A stretch of DNA of 64,000 nucleotides from Bryobacteraceae bacterium (GTDB taxonomy: Bacteria; Acidobacteriota; Terriglobia; Bryobacterales; Bryobacteraceae), in NCBI GenBank assembly GCA_041394945.1, contig JAWKHH010000004.1:1178001-1242000 (forward strand), in the 5' to 3' direction. The notes under the pieces are model-generated. The model was not told the origin of the DNA, made no database searches, and saw nothing but the letters and a program-made list of their open reading frames with translations. Numbering within the stretch: the first letter of the stretch is position 1; the number at the start of each line of letters is the position of its first letter. Position numbers and translations under genes: made by a program. Shown here piece by piece: positions 15,581 through 23,286 of this stretch.

Positions 15581-18500
15581 TCAATCCACCCGGATCGCTA
15601 CACCCGGCTTCGGTTCGCGCACTTTCTCCGCCATGGGCTCGGCCGCTGAGACGTCGATCGCCGCCGCATGCTTGCCACCGGCCGTCACCGCCTGACCCGG
15701 CATTACATCCTTCCGCAGCCAGCTTCCGTTCTCGCCGATGGTGTACTCGATCGTTTCGCGCTGCCCGGTGACGGTCACCAGGTTGATACTGACCGTGCCA
15801 GACGCCGGTGTCCCGGTGGTGAACAACGCTAGCGCCAGATGGTAAATATCCGCGGCAAGCGTCTCCCCCGGGCTGGCGACGATGTTCAGGTTTTCGTTCC
15901 CGGTCTCGCCTTCCGACGCCCAATCGGAGATCACCCTGCCTTCTTCGCTGCGCTCCACGGCGGCGCCACGCCGAACATATACGTCTACATCCACCGAGGG
16001 CACTGCGCTCCGCACCCGGACCTCCATGCGCGTCACGCCGGACGGCACGTCGATCGTGTAGCCCCAGTCGCCCGTGTACAGCGTCGGACGCTCCACGGCA
16101 GGAAGCTCGAATTTCAGCGGAGCGTTCGGAGTGAGCCGTCGCGGCGAGCCCGGAGTGGCCCCGCCGCCGTCGTTGGTCAGCACGGTGGCGACGACAGACC
16201 CCGTGGTCTGCACGCCGCTGGTGAACTGCGCCAACGCGATGAAGTACCGCCCGGGTTCGAGCGCTGGCCGGGAATCCGGCGTGATCGTGATCACCTCGTT
16301 GCCCGTGAGGCCGTCGCCGGCGAAGTCGGTAACCACATTGCCGTCCGCTACCACCGGCATCGCGCCGAACCGCACGAACAGATCCGTATCGGCGTTCGGC
16401 GTATCCGTGTTCAAGCGGACCTCGAGCCGGGTGGCGTTCTCCGGCACGTCGACATAATACCCGTATCCTCCGATGAAGAGGGTCCCGCCGTCGACAACCG
16501 GCAGTGTCCACGCGGCCGGCACACCGGAGCGCAGAGCCCGAGGCTCATCGGTCTGGCTTGGAGGCGGCGGCGCGTCGCCAGTGGTCACGGTAGCCACCAA
16601 CGATGTGTCGATCGACGTGTTCGCCGTGAAGACGGCCAGGCGGAAATAGTATTCCCCGGCCCGCAGCGGAGGGTCGCTCGACGCGCCGATCACGATTGTC
16701 TCGTCGGCTGTATTGCCGGTGGAACGGTAGTCGGCCGTGACGCGGCCCGAGGCCACCGCCGGCGGCTGACCGGCGCGCCCGTACAGATCCACATCGACAT
16801 TGGGTGTCGGCGACGACAACCGCACCTCGAGCCGCGTTGCACCCTCCGGCACAACCACCCGGTAGGATGTCCCCAGCAGCACGGCGCTCGTCACCGGCGC
16901 GATCGAAATATTGCGCGACACGCCGGACTCGAGGTCAACCACGGCTCCCGTGGGAGGCGGCGTGGCGCCGGTATTGCCACCCGTGATGCGGGCCGTGATC
17001 GTTCCGGAGATCACCACCCCTCGGGAAAAGAGCCCGATACCAACGAAATAGGTTCCAGCGCGCAGGGGCGGCTGGCTCGATTGATTGATCGTGATAGACT
17101 CCCGGCCATTGGGTCCGTCGGAGCGGTGATCGGCGACTACGTTGCCGTTGGTGAGCCCGATGTCCTCCTGGAAGCGCAGGTACAAATCCGCGTCATGGTC
17201 CGGATTGTCGGTAGCCAGTTCCACTTCGAGGACGCGCGCTCCCTCGGGAACCTGAATCGTGAAGCCCGACTCGCCGCGGAAAAGCGTTCCGCCCGTCACC
17301 GGCTGGAACGTAAAGCGCCGCGGCTGGCCCGGGACCAGCGACGTTCCTCCCCCCTGCGGCGGAGCGGTGACGCTGGCCGTGATCGATCCCGTAACGGTCG
17401 AATTCGGCGTGAACAGCGCCAGCGTGACGAAGTAGACGCCGGCCTGAAGCGCGGGCGTGCTTTGCGGCGTGATCGTCAACACCTCGTTGCCGGAGCGTCC
17501 CGGCGAACGAAAGTCGGCCACTACTCTACCATCCACAATCTCCGGCGCCTGCCCCCGCCGCACCCAGAACTCCACCTCGGCGCCGGCGCCGCCTGTGGCG
17601 ATATTGATCGCGAGGCTTCCCGCGCCTTGCGGCACGTCAATGCGGTAGACGCCGCTGCCGGTGAGCAGCGTCGGTCCGGATACGGGCCCGATCGAAAAGG
17701 TTCGCGCCTCGCCGGAGACCAACGCCTCACCCCCCGGCGACGGAGGAGGGGTCGCGCCGCCTTCCGCATTGTTCGGGTCGAGATACTGCCGGAACAGCGG
17801 GAACATGTCCGAGAATCGCCCATAGTTGGCCGGGAACGGCCGGATTGCGCATGCCTCCTCCGACGTCTCGGTCTTAGGGCCGGAACTCAAGGCGCCCACG
17901 AGAACGCCCGGCTCACGAAACAGCCCCGAGCCCGAGGAGCCGCCCTCGATCAACCCGCCGTCGTACCGCACCGTGTAGTAGAAGTCCGGATTTGCTCCCG
18001 CCAATTGACCGCCGGTAATGCTGCGATGGCCGTGGGAGAAGCGCTTGTAGTCGCCCTTCGGGTGATGGACGCCGAACGCTTCGTCGCCGATATTGAGGAC
18101 GGTCGTGCTCCAACCGGAGAAGATCGTGCCGTCCGGAACCGAGTTCAGTTGGATGAGAGAAAAATCGCCCCGCGCCACGCCCGTCCCCGTCAGGTAGTGC
18201 GCGCCTAGTGTTCGTTGTGCGTCCCGCCGGCTGGCTGGCGGACCGTTGCACTCCGTCGTCTGGTAAAGGAAAAATGCCTGCACCGTGCGCGCCACGGTTT
18301 CCGTGCTGACGCAGTGGTCCGCCGTCAGGAAGTACGGGATATTGTTTTCCGGACGCGAGTTCATCACCGTCCCGGAGCAGACGAAGCTGTTGCCGTCCTC
18401 CTCGAACACGATGTGCGCCACCGAGCGGGCCGTGTTCGCCCATTCCGGAAAGCATGTGACGTCCAGGTGGCACGGCGCCGCGGCGGCTTTCACCGCCGGC

Positions 18501-19129
18501 GATGCCATCGCAGCCAGCGGGCCTTGAAACAGCGGCGAGTCCCCGAACAGATGCGATACGGCGGCGATCCGGAAAGGCGGCTCGCTCGCATTCACCACGG
18601 CCGTCCCCGGCGCCGGCTGGTACTCCACGACGACCCGCGAAGAGAGCACTACGTCGCTCCAGAAATCGCCGTCGCCATAGAGGCCGCGGTCCGTGTAGGG
18701 CCCGTGGATCTCCGCGTCGGCGCCACTGCCGTCGTGAACCCAGACCGTCCCTTCGCCGACGTTGAACGCGGTGAAGTGCACGCGCAGGCCGGCCGCCTCC
18801 GGAGACTCGGTGGCCCAGCGCCAGAGCTTTCCTCCCCCATCGAGCGTCTCCCATCCTCCCGTGCGCAGAGCCGCCGGACTCAATGCCCGGTGCACGCCCG
18901 TACGTGGAGCGATCGTCTTGCCGATGGGCGCGATGTCGGCCGGCGCGAGCGGCTCCATGCGATAGGCAACGGGCGCGCGCATGCTGTGTATCCGGGAGGG
19001 TAGTGCGGCTCTGCGCGCCGTGGTCTCCTTCGCGCGGTAAACGCGCGGACCAAGCGTGACATCCTGTGCGTTGGCGGTGAACGCTGCCAGTAGCAGCGCA
19101 CTCAGGGCGGCGGGCTTTTGCATCCTCAT
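15581..19129 (-). CDS. secreted trypsin-fold serine protease with five PPC-type domains
   Basis: 1182 residues. A signal peptide (LSALLLAAFTANAQ) precedes an N-terminal module (about 90-215), then a chymotrypsin-fold protease domain with triad H272 (FLTADHC), D322 (GDFSLIQL) and S399 (EGGSSGSG). Conserved cysteines surround it, including CHLDVTCFPEW. From about 468 on there are five tandem beta-sandwich repeats of roughly 120 residues resembling prepeptidase C-terminal (PPC) domains, each with a VP.GA..LEV strand, a D.D.Y.R segment, and G.YF..LA.F near the end. The extracellular role is probably protein degradation or adhesion. It is a paralogue of the protease at 23283-25835. Confidence 0.9.
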   Translation of the reverse strand: MRMQKPAALSALLLAAFTANAQDVTLGPRVYRAKETTARRAALPSRIHSMRAPVAYRMEPLAPADIAPIGKTIAPRTGVHRALSPAALRTGGWETLDGGGKLWRWATESPEAAGLRVHFTAFNVGEGTVWVHDGSGADAEIHGPYTDRGLYGDGDFWSDVVLSSRVVVEYQPAPGTAVVNASEPPFRIAAVSHLFGDSPLFQGPLAAMASPAVKAAAAPCHLDVTCFPEWANTARSVAHIVFEEDGNSFVCSGTVMNSRPENNIPYFLTADHCVSTETVARTVQAFFLYQTTECNGPPASRRDAQRTLGAHYLTGTGVARGDFSLIQLNSVPDGTIFSGWSTTVLNIGDEAFGVHHPKGDYKRFSHGHRSITGGQLAGANPDFYYTVRYDGGLIEGGSSGSGLFREPGVLVGALSSGPKTETSEEACAIRPFPANYGRFSDMFPLFRQYLDPNNAEGGATPPPSPGGEALVSGEARTFSIGPVSGPTLLTGSGVYRIDVPQGAGSLAINIATGGAGAEVEFWVRRGQAPEIVDGRVVADFRSPGRSGNEVLTITPQSTPALQAGVYFVTLALFTPNSTVTGSITASVTAPPQGGGTSLVPGQPRRFTFQPVTGGTLFRGESGFTIQVPEGARVLEVELATDNPDHDADLYLRFQEDIGLTNGNVVADHRSDGPNGRESITINQSSQPPLRAGTYFVGIGLFSRGVVISGTITARITGGNTGATPPPTGAVVDLESGVSRNISIAPVTSAVLLGTSYRVVVPEGATRLEVRLSSPTPNVDVDLYGRAGQPPAVASGRVTADYRSTGNTADETIVIGASSDPPLRAGEYYFRLAVFTANTSIDTSLVATVTTGDAPPPPSQTDEPRALRSGVPAAWTLPVVDGGTLFIGGYGYYVDVPENATRLEVRLNTDTPNADTDLFVRFGAMPVVADGNVVTDFAGDGLTGNEVITITPDSRPALEPGRYFIALAQFTSGVQTTGSVVATVLTNDGGGATPGSPRRLTPNAPLKFELPAVERPTLYTGDWGYTIDVPSGVTRMEVRVRSAVPSVDVDVYVRRGAAVERSEEGRVISDWASEGETGNENLNIVASPGETLAADIYHLALALFTTGTPASGTVSINLVTVTGQRETIEYTIGENGSWLRKDVMPGQAVTAGGKHAAAIDVSAAEPMAEKVREPKPGVAIRVD

Positions 19130-19250
19130 AATTCGGCTCCTCCCATTCTCGGCGATTTGCCGGGAAAGTTGATACTCGCTATCAGGGACGCGGAGGGCGT
19201 GGAGGAGGGGTGCGATTCCGCCCGGGAATTAACACGATAGAATCGGGTCC

Positions 19251-19742
19251 ATGCGGCACGTTCAACAATGTCTTCCAGTCGCCATCGCGGTCGCGCTCTG
19301 CGCCTGCGGCGGCGGTACCTCTTCCGATCGGGACGCGGCCGCACGGCGCGAGGCCGAGTTCGAAAAGCTGCTCACCAACGCCACGCTCGAAGGCCGGTTC
19401 ACTTCCTCACGCAGCGGTGAGCTCAAGGAGGACAAGTACACCATCTCGAGTGTGACTCGCCTTCCCGGCGGTATCTGGACCATCAACACCCGGATCCAGT
19501 ACGGTGATCATGACGTCACCGTGCCGGTGCCGGTGAAGGTGGTGTGGGCGGGGGACACGCCCGTGATCACGCTCACCGATCTCGACATCCCGAAGATGGG
19601 CACGTTCACCGCGCGGGTGATGTTCTTTCGCGATCGCTACGCCGGGCTTTGGTGGCACGGCAGCCAGGTGGGCGGCCAGATGTTCGGCCAGGTCACGCAC
19701 GGCGATGCCGCGCCCGCCTCAGAAGAAAAGACGCAGCCCTAG
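19251..19742 (+). CDS. small lipoprotein of unknown function
   Basis: 163 residues with a lipoprotein signal: hydrophobic VAIAVALCA followed by lipobox cysteine in LCACGGG. The mature part starts with a charged helix (ARREAEFEKLLTNATLEGRFTS would include it) and then a beta-rich domain containing SVTRLPGGIWTINTRIQYG. The C-terminus has Trp-Trp-His and ends in an acidic tail. No family recognised, though similar proteins with a TLEGRFT opening occur beside peptidase genes in related bacteria (recollection, not checked). It overlaps the convergent receptor gene by 24 bp. Confidence 0.7.
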   Translation: MRHVQQCLPVAIAVALCACGGGTSSDRDAAARREAEFEKLLTNATLEGRFTSSRSGELKEDKYTISSVTRLPGGIWTINTRIQYGDHDVTVPVPVKVVWAGDTPVITLTDLDIPKMGTFTARVMFFRDRYAGLWWHGSQVGGQMFGQVTHGDAAPASEEKTQP

Positions 19743-22700
19743 CTGCACCTGCAACGGCGTTCCCACCTGAGCGTTGTTGCGATCGTAGCTGCCGTCCGGG
19801 AGCCGGAGCCGCAGAAAGCGGGGGTCCTGCGCGACGGCCTGTCCGTTGGCGGGGTTGATCCCGGGTCCGTAGACACCGCCGAAGAGTCCGCCGTTGGCGC
19901 CGCTGTAAACCACGTTGTCGATGTTGAACAGGTTGAAGAACTCCACCGAAAATTGCACCTTGCGCGTGTCCCCGCCCAGCGGGAAGTTCTTGAGGATCCG
20001 CAGGTCGTCGTTGTACACCGCTCGATTTCGGAACGAGTTGCGCTCCAGCCGCTGACCCGGCGCCGACATCGGACGGTCATTGTTGCCGAACTCTTCGTTG
20101 CTGTCGGAGCCGGTGGTCGGGTTCACCGGCAGCCCGCTGCGGGCGCGGAAAATTCCCGAGATATCGAACCCGAATGGCAGCGAATAGACGAAGTAGCTGG
20201 TCCACTGATTGCGGATGTCGTTACGCGAGTACCCATAGTCCGCGTGGAAGTTGGAAGGATCGTCGTAGTTAAAGCCGCTGGCGTCGCGTTCCGTGTCGTC
20301 TTCGGAATAATTCTGGCTCCGGGTGTAGAAACCTCCGAACTGAATCTTTCGAGTCCGGTATTGCGCCGACAACGTAAGGCCGCGATACATGGAACGGGCC
20401 GAAGAGGCGCGCACGGTAATCGAGCCGAGGTTCGGCAGCGGACGGCGCGCGCCGCTCCGTAGACCGTAATTGAGGCGACCATCGGTGGCGCGCAGTGTCG
20501 GAGCCGGAAGATTGTAGTCCTGGTTGCGCTGCAGATGCACCGTATTGACAAGATTGAACTGCGCCCCGACGAGGAAGTTGCTGAATACCTCGTGGTCAAC
20601 GCCAAGCCCAGCCTGGAAAGCCCGCGGATTCTGAAAATCCGACGCCGCGGCAAGCACGCCGATGCCGGCGAACGGGTCGCGGGCGTTGCCGCCTAGCGCC
20701 AGCGCCGAGGCGCGTTGCACCGTCTCCACCGGGATAACCGGCAGCTGCCCGAGCGCGGTCTCGTTCAGGTCCACGCCTACGGCCAGCAGTTGCTGGTATA
20801 CGCTGCGGCCGTTCACCGGCGCCAGCGTGATGCTTACGTCGCCGGGCGGCAGCCGGAAGTTATTCGTCGGGCCGGCGAAGACGATGAGCGGAGTTGACGC
20901 GTAGAACAGACCCGTGTGTCCACGAACGACCGTGCGCCGCGAGCCCGCTGTGGGCGTCCATGCGAAACCGAAGCGCGGCATGAACTGCGCCGTGTTGTCG
21001 CGGATCTTCGTCGGATCCACGGTCATCCCGTTCGGGAATCGGAAGCCTTTGATCTGGCTCACCACCGCGTCGTTGTTCGAGTCCGCGGCCGGGTTCCATT
21101 GCCCCTCCCAGCGGAAGCCGAGATCGAACGTCAGCCGGCCGTTCACCCGCCAGCTATCCTGCGCATAGGCGGCGGCCTGATGCATGTTGAACTGCGCTTC
21201 CAGATTGCCGAGCTGCCGCGAGTAGGTCACCGACGGATCGTCGAAGCGGTTGGCCACTGCTCCGCCGGTCGAGAGAATATCGAGCACCGTATCGACGTTC
21301 GAACCGGCGATCGAGAACGCGCCGAACTGGTTGAAACCGAATGTCTGGAAGGTGGTGATGTAGTTGTAGTCGAAGCCCAGCTTAAGCGTATGCGGGCCGC
21401 GACTCCAACTCAGCGCGTCGTTGAACTGGATGCGCTTGTCGTCCTGCACCGTGGGCAGGAAGTTCCGCGCGCCGAACGTGCCCACCGTGCTCGACACCTG
21501 CGGCGTGGCCGAATTGGAAAGCCGCGGCCGTTCTTCGTAGCTCGCGCCGATCCGCAAGTCGTTGAACAGCGTCGGCGAGATCAGCCGCGTGTACTGCGCG
21601 GCGCCGTTGTGGATGCGGTCCTTCTCGATCCCGTCGTTCGAGAAGGCGCGATTGGTGAACGGGCTCAGCCCGCCGCCTACCGATACCGCGTTGTTCGCCG
21701 TGGCGTCGGAGAAGTTGTAGCGTAGCGTCAGCCGGCTGCCGGATTCGGATTGATGGTCGGCGCGTCCGGTGAACGCCAGCGCGTCGTTGGTCTGCGGAAA
21801 GGGGCGCTGCTCGGAGTTGAAAAAGTCGAAGGCTTCCTGCGTGGCGGCGGTGGGAGCGCGGCCAATCAACTGGCTGAAGAGCACCTGCCGGGGCGTGGAG
21901 GACTGCTGCCCCTCGAAGGCGCCGAATACGAAGAGACGATCGGCGCGAATGGGACCGCCCGCCGAGCCACCGTACTGGTGCAGTGTCTCGAGCGACGAGA
22001 TCGACTGCACCGGGTCCTGCTTGCCCAGCTCCTTGTGGCGGATCTGGTAGAACGCGTCGCCATGGAAGTTGTTCGTGCCGGACTTGGTGATCGTGTTCAG
22101 CACGCCGCCGGTGGAGCGGCCGTATTCCGCCGTATAGCCGGTGGTGACCACCTGGAACTCCTGGATCGCGCTCTGCGGGACCGTGATGATCGCATTCGAT
22201 CGTTCCCCGCCGCGGATGCCGCCGAAGAATGGCTGATTGTAGTCGGCCCCATCGAGCATGATGTTTGAGTTGATGCCGCGCTGGCCGGCGAAGGAAAGCT
22301 GGCCGCGCTGCGGGTCCACCTGCACGGTGGGCGTGAGCTGCGCGAAATCCTGGAAGCGGCGGCCGTTGATCGGCAGGTTCGTGATCGCGTTGTTGCCGAC
22401 GGTGGTGGACGGCACGGGCATATCCAGGTTCAACAGCGACGCGCCGACCTCGACGACAGTAGTGGTCGCTTGAACCTGCAGCACGATGTCGATGCCAAGC
22501 GTTGTCCCCACCGCCACCTGGAGCCCCTCGACCGTGCTTTCAGCGAAGCCCTGCGCGTTCGCCGTCACGGTGTAGGGGCCCGGGTCGAGCAGCACGGCTC
22601 GGAACTGCCCGGTCTCGCCGGTCTTCATTTCACGCTCCAGCCCCGTCGCGGTGTTTTTCACCTTTACCCCGGCATTCGGCACCACCGCCTGATTGGCGTC

Positions 22701-22796
22701 GAAGACCGTGCCGGATATCTGGCCTTTGTTTGCATCCGATTGAGCCCAAAGGGCGGCGGCGAGGAAGAGGACAACTGGAAAATAGGGGCGAACCAT
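19719..22796 (-). CDS. TonB-dependent-receptor-like outer membrane protein with carboxypeptidase-regulatory domain (Oar-like)
   Basis: 1025 residues. A signal peptide (PVVLFLAAALWAQ) precedes a carboxypeptidase-regulatory-like domain (about 24-110; ISGTVFDANQAVVPNAGVKV, then GPYTVTANAQGF). A plug-like region follows (VGNNAITNLPINGRRFQDFA, then GINSNIMLDGADYN), then a long barrel rich in alternating aromatic and polar residues. It ends in Phe (LGLRLFF), as barrel proteins do. Such Oar-like proteins are greatly expanded in Solibacter-type genomes and probably import large nutrients; the ligand is unknown. AGGAG sits 7 nt upstream of ATG 22796. No TonB system gene lies nearby. Confidence 0.92.
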   Translation of the reverse strand: MVRPYFPVVLFLAAALWAQSDANKGQISGTVFDANQAVVPNAGVKVKNTATGLEREMKTGETGQFRAVLLDPGPYTVTANAQGFAESTVEGLQVAVGTTLGIDIVLQVQATTTVVEVGASLLNLDMPVPSTTVGNNAITNLPINGRRFQDFAQLTPTVQVDPQRGQLSFAGQRGINSNIMLDGADYNQPFFGGIRGGERSNAIITVPQSAIQEFQVVTTGYTAEYGRSTGGVLNTITKSGTNNFHGDAFYQIRHKELGKQDPVQSISSLETLHQYGGSAGGPIRADRLFVFGAFEGQQSSTPRQVLFSQLIGRAPTAATQEAFDFFNSEQRPFPQTNDALAFTGRADHQSESGSRLTLRYNFSDATANNAVSVGGGLSPFTNRAFSNDGIEKDRIHNGAAQYTRLISPTLFNDLRIGASYEERPRLSNSATPQVSSTVGTFGARNFLPTVQDDKRIQFNDALSWSRGPHTLKLGFDYNYITTFQTFGFNQFGAFSIAGSNVDTVLDILSTGGAVANRFDDPSVTYSRQLGNLEAQFNMHQAAAYAQDSWRVNGRLTFDLGFRWEGQWNPAADSNNDAVVSQIKGFRFPNGMTVDPTKIRDNTAQFMPRFGFAWTPTAGSRRTVVRGHTGLFYASTPLIVFAGPTNNFRLPPGDVSITLAPVNGRSVYQQLLAVGVDLNETALGQLPVIPVETVQRASALALGGNARDPFAGIGVLAAASDFQNPRAFQAGLGVDHEVFSNFLVGAQFNLVNTVHLQRNQDYNLPAPTLRATDGRLNYGLRSGARRPLPNLGSITVRASSARSMYRGLTLSAQYRTRKIQFGGFYTRSQNYSEDDTERDASGFNYDDPSNFHADYGYSRNDIRNQWTSYFVYSLPFGFDISGIFRARSGLPVNPTTGSDSNEEFGNNDRPMSAPGQRLERNSFRNRAVYNDDLRILKNFPLGGDTRKVQFSVEFFNLFNIDNVVYSGANGGLFGGVYGPGINPANGQAVAQDPRFLRLRLPDGSYDRNNAQVGTPLQVQLGLRLFF

Positions 22797-22980
22797 CCGT
22801 GAACTCCTGAGCGACAGATTCGATTGAATGTCCCGAGTCTAGCCGAGCAATGTGAAATCCACGTGAAGCCTCTACCTAGAAGTAGGAGTTTTCATTTAGG
22901 GGGGAGTTCAGTATGCTGAGGTTCGGGGCTTGCCCAAGGCCCCTGAGACGAAAGAACCGCACGGAAGGAGACTACAGATC

Positions 22981-23286
22981 ATGTTCGACAAACTCAAGAA
23001 GGCTGCCACCACCGTCGGGGGAGCGATCGGGGATGTCGCCGACAAGGCCGGCGACGTGGTCGGCGATGCCGCCAAGGCCACCGGCGGAGCCGCAAGGGCG
23101 GTCTACGAAAAGGGGGCCGACGTAGCCGGCGATGTTGGCGGAGCCGTCTCTGACGGCGCGGGCTCAGCCTTCGACAAGGCGAAGGACCTCGCGGGTGACG
23201 CTGCCGAGGGCGCCGGCAAGGCATACGACAAAGCCAAGGACCTGGCCGGCGACGCCGCCGGCGCCGTCAAAGACAAGCTGAGCTAG
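22981..23286 (+). CDS. small LEA-like Ala/Gly/Asp/Lys-rich repeat protein
   Basis: 101 residues, very biased in composition (Ala, Gly, Asp, Lys, Val) with no Cys or Trp. It is built of imperfect 11-residue-type amphipathic repeats, with the unit DKAKDLAGDAA occurring twice near the C-terminus and related units (DVADKAGDVVGDAAK) earlier. This resembles group 3 LEA and CsbD-like stress proteins, which protect membranes or proteins during drying. Start ATG 22981 follows GGAAGGAG at a good distance; an in-frame start at 22930 adds a non-matching segment. Its 3' end overlaps the second protease gene by 4 bp. Confidence 0.8.
   Translation: MFDKLKKAATTVGGAIGDVADKAGDVVGDAAKATGGAARAVYEKGADVAGDVGGAVSDGAGSAFDKAKDLAGDAAEGAGKAYDKAKDLAGDAAGAVKDKLS

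Noticed and set aside
15839..18208. 789-codon plus-strand open frame
   Set aside because: Antisense shadow of the PPC protease in high-GC DNA; His- and Arg-rich with no motif.
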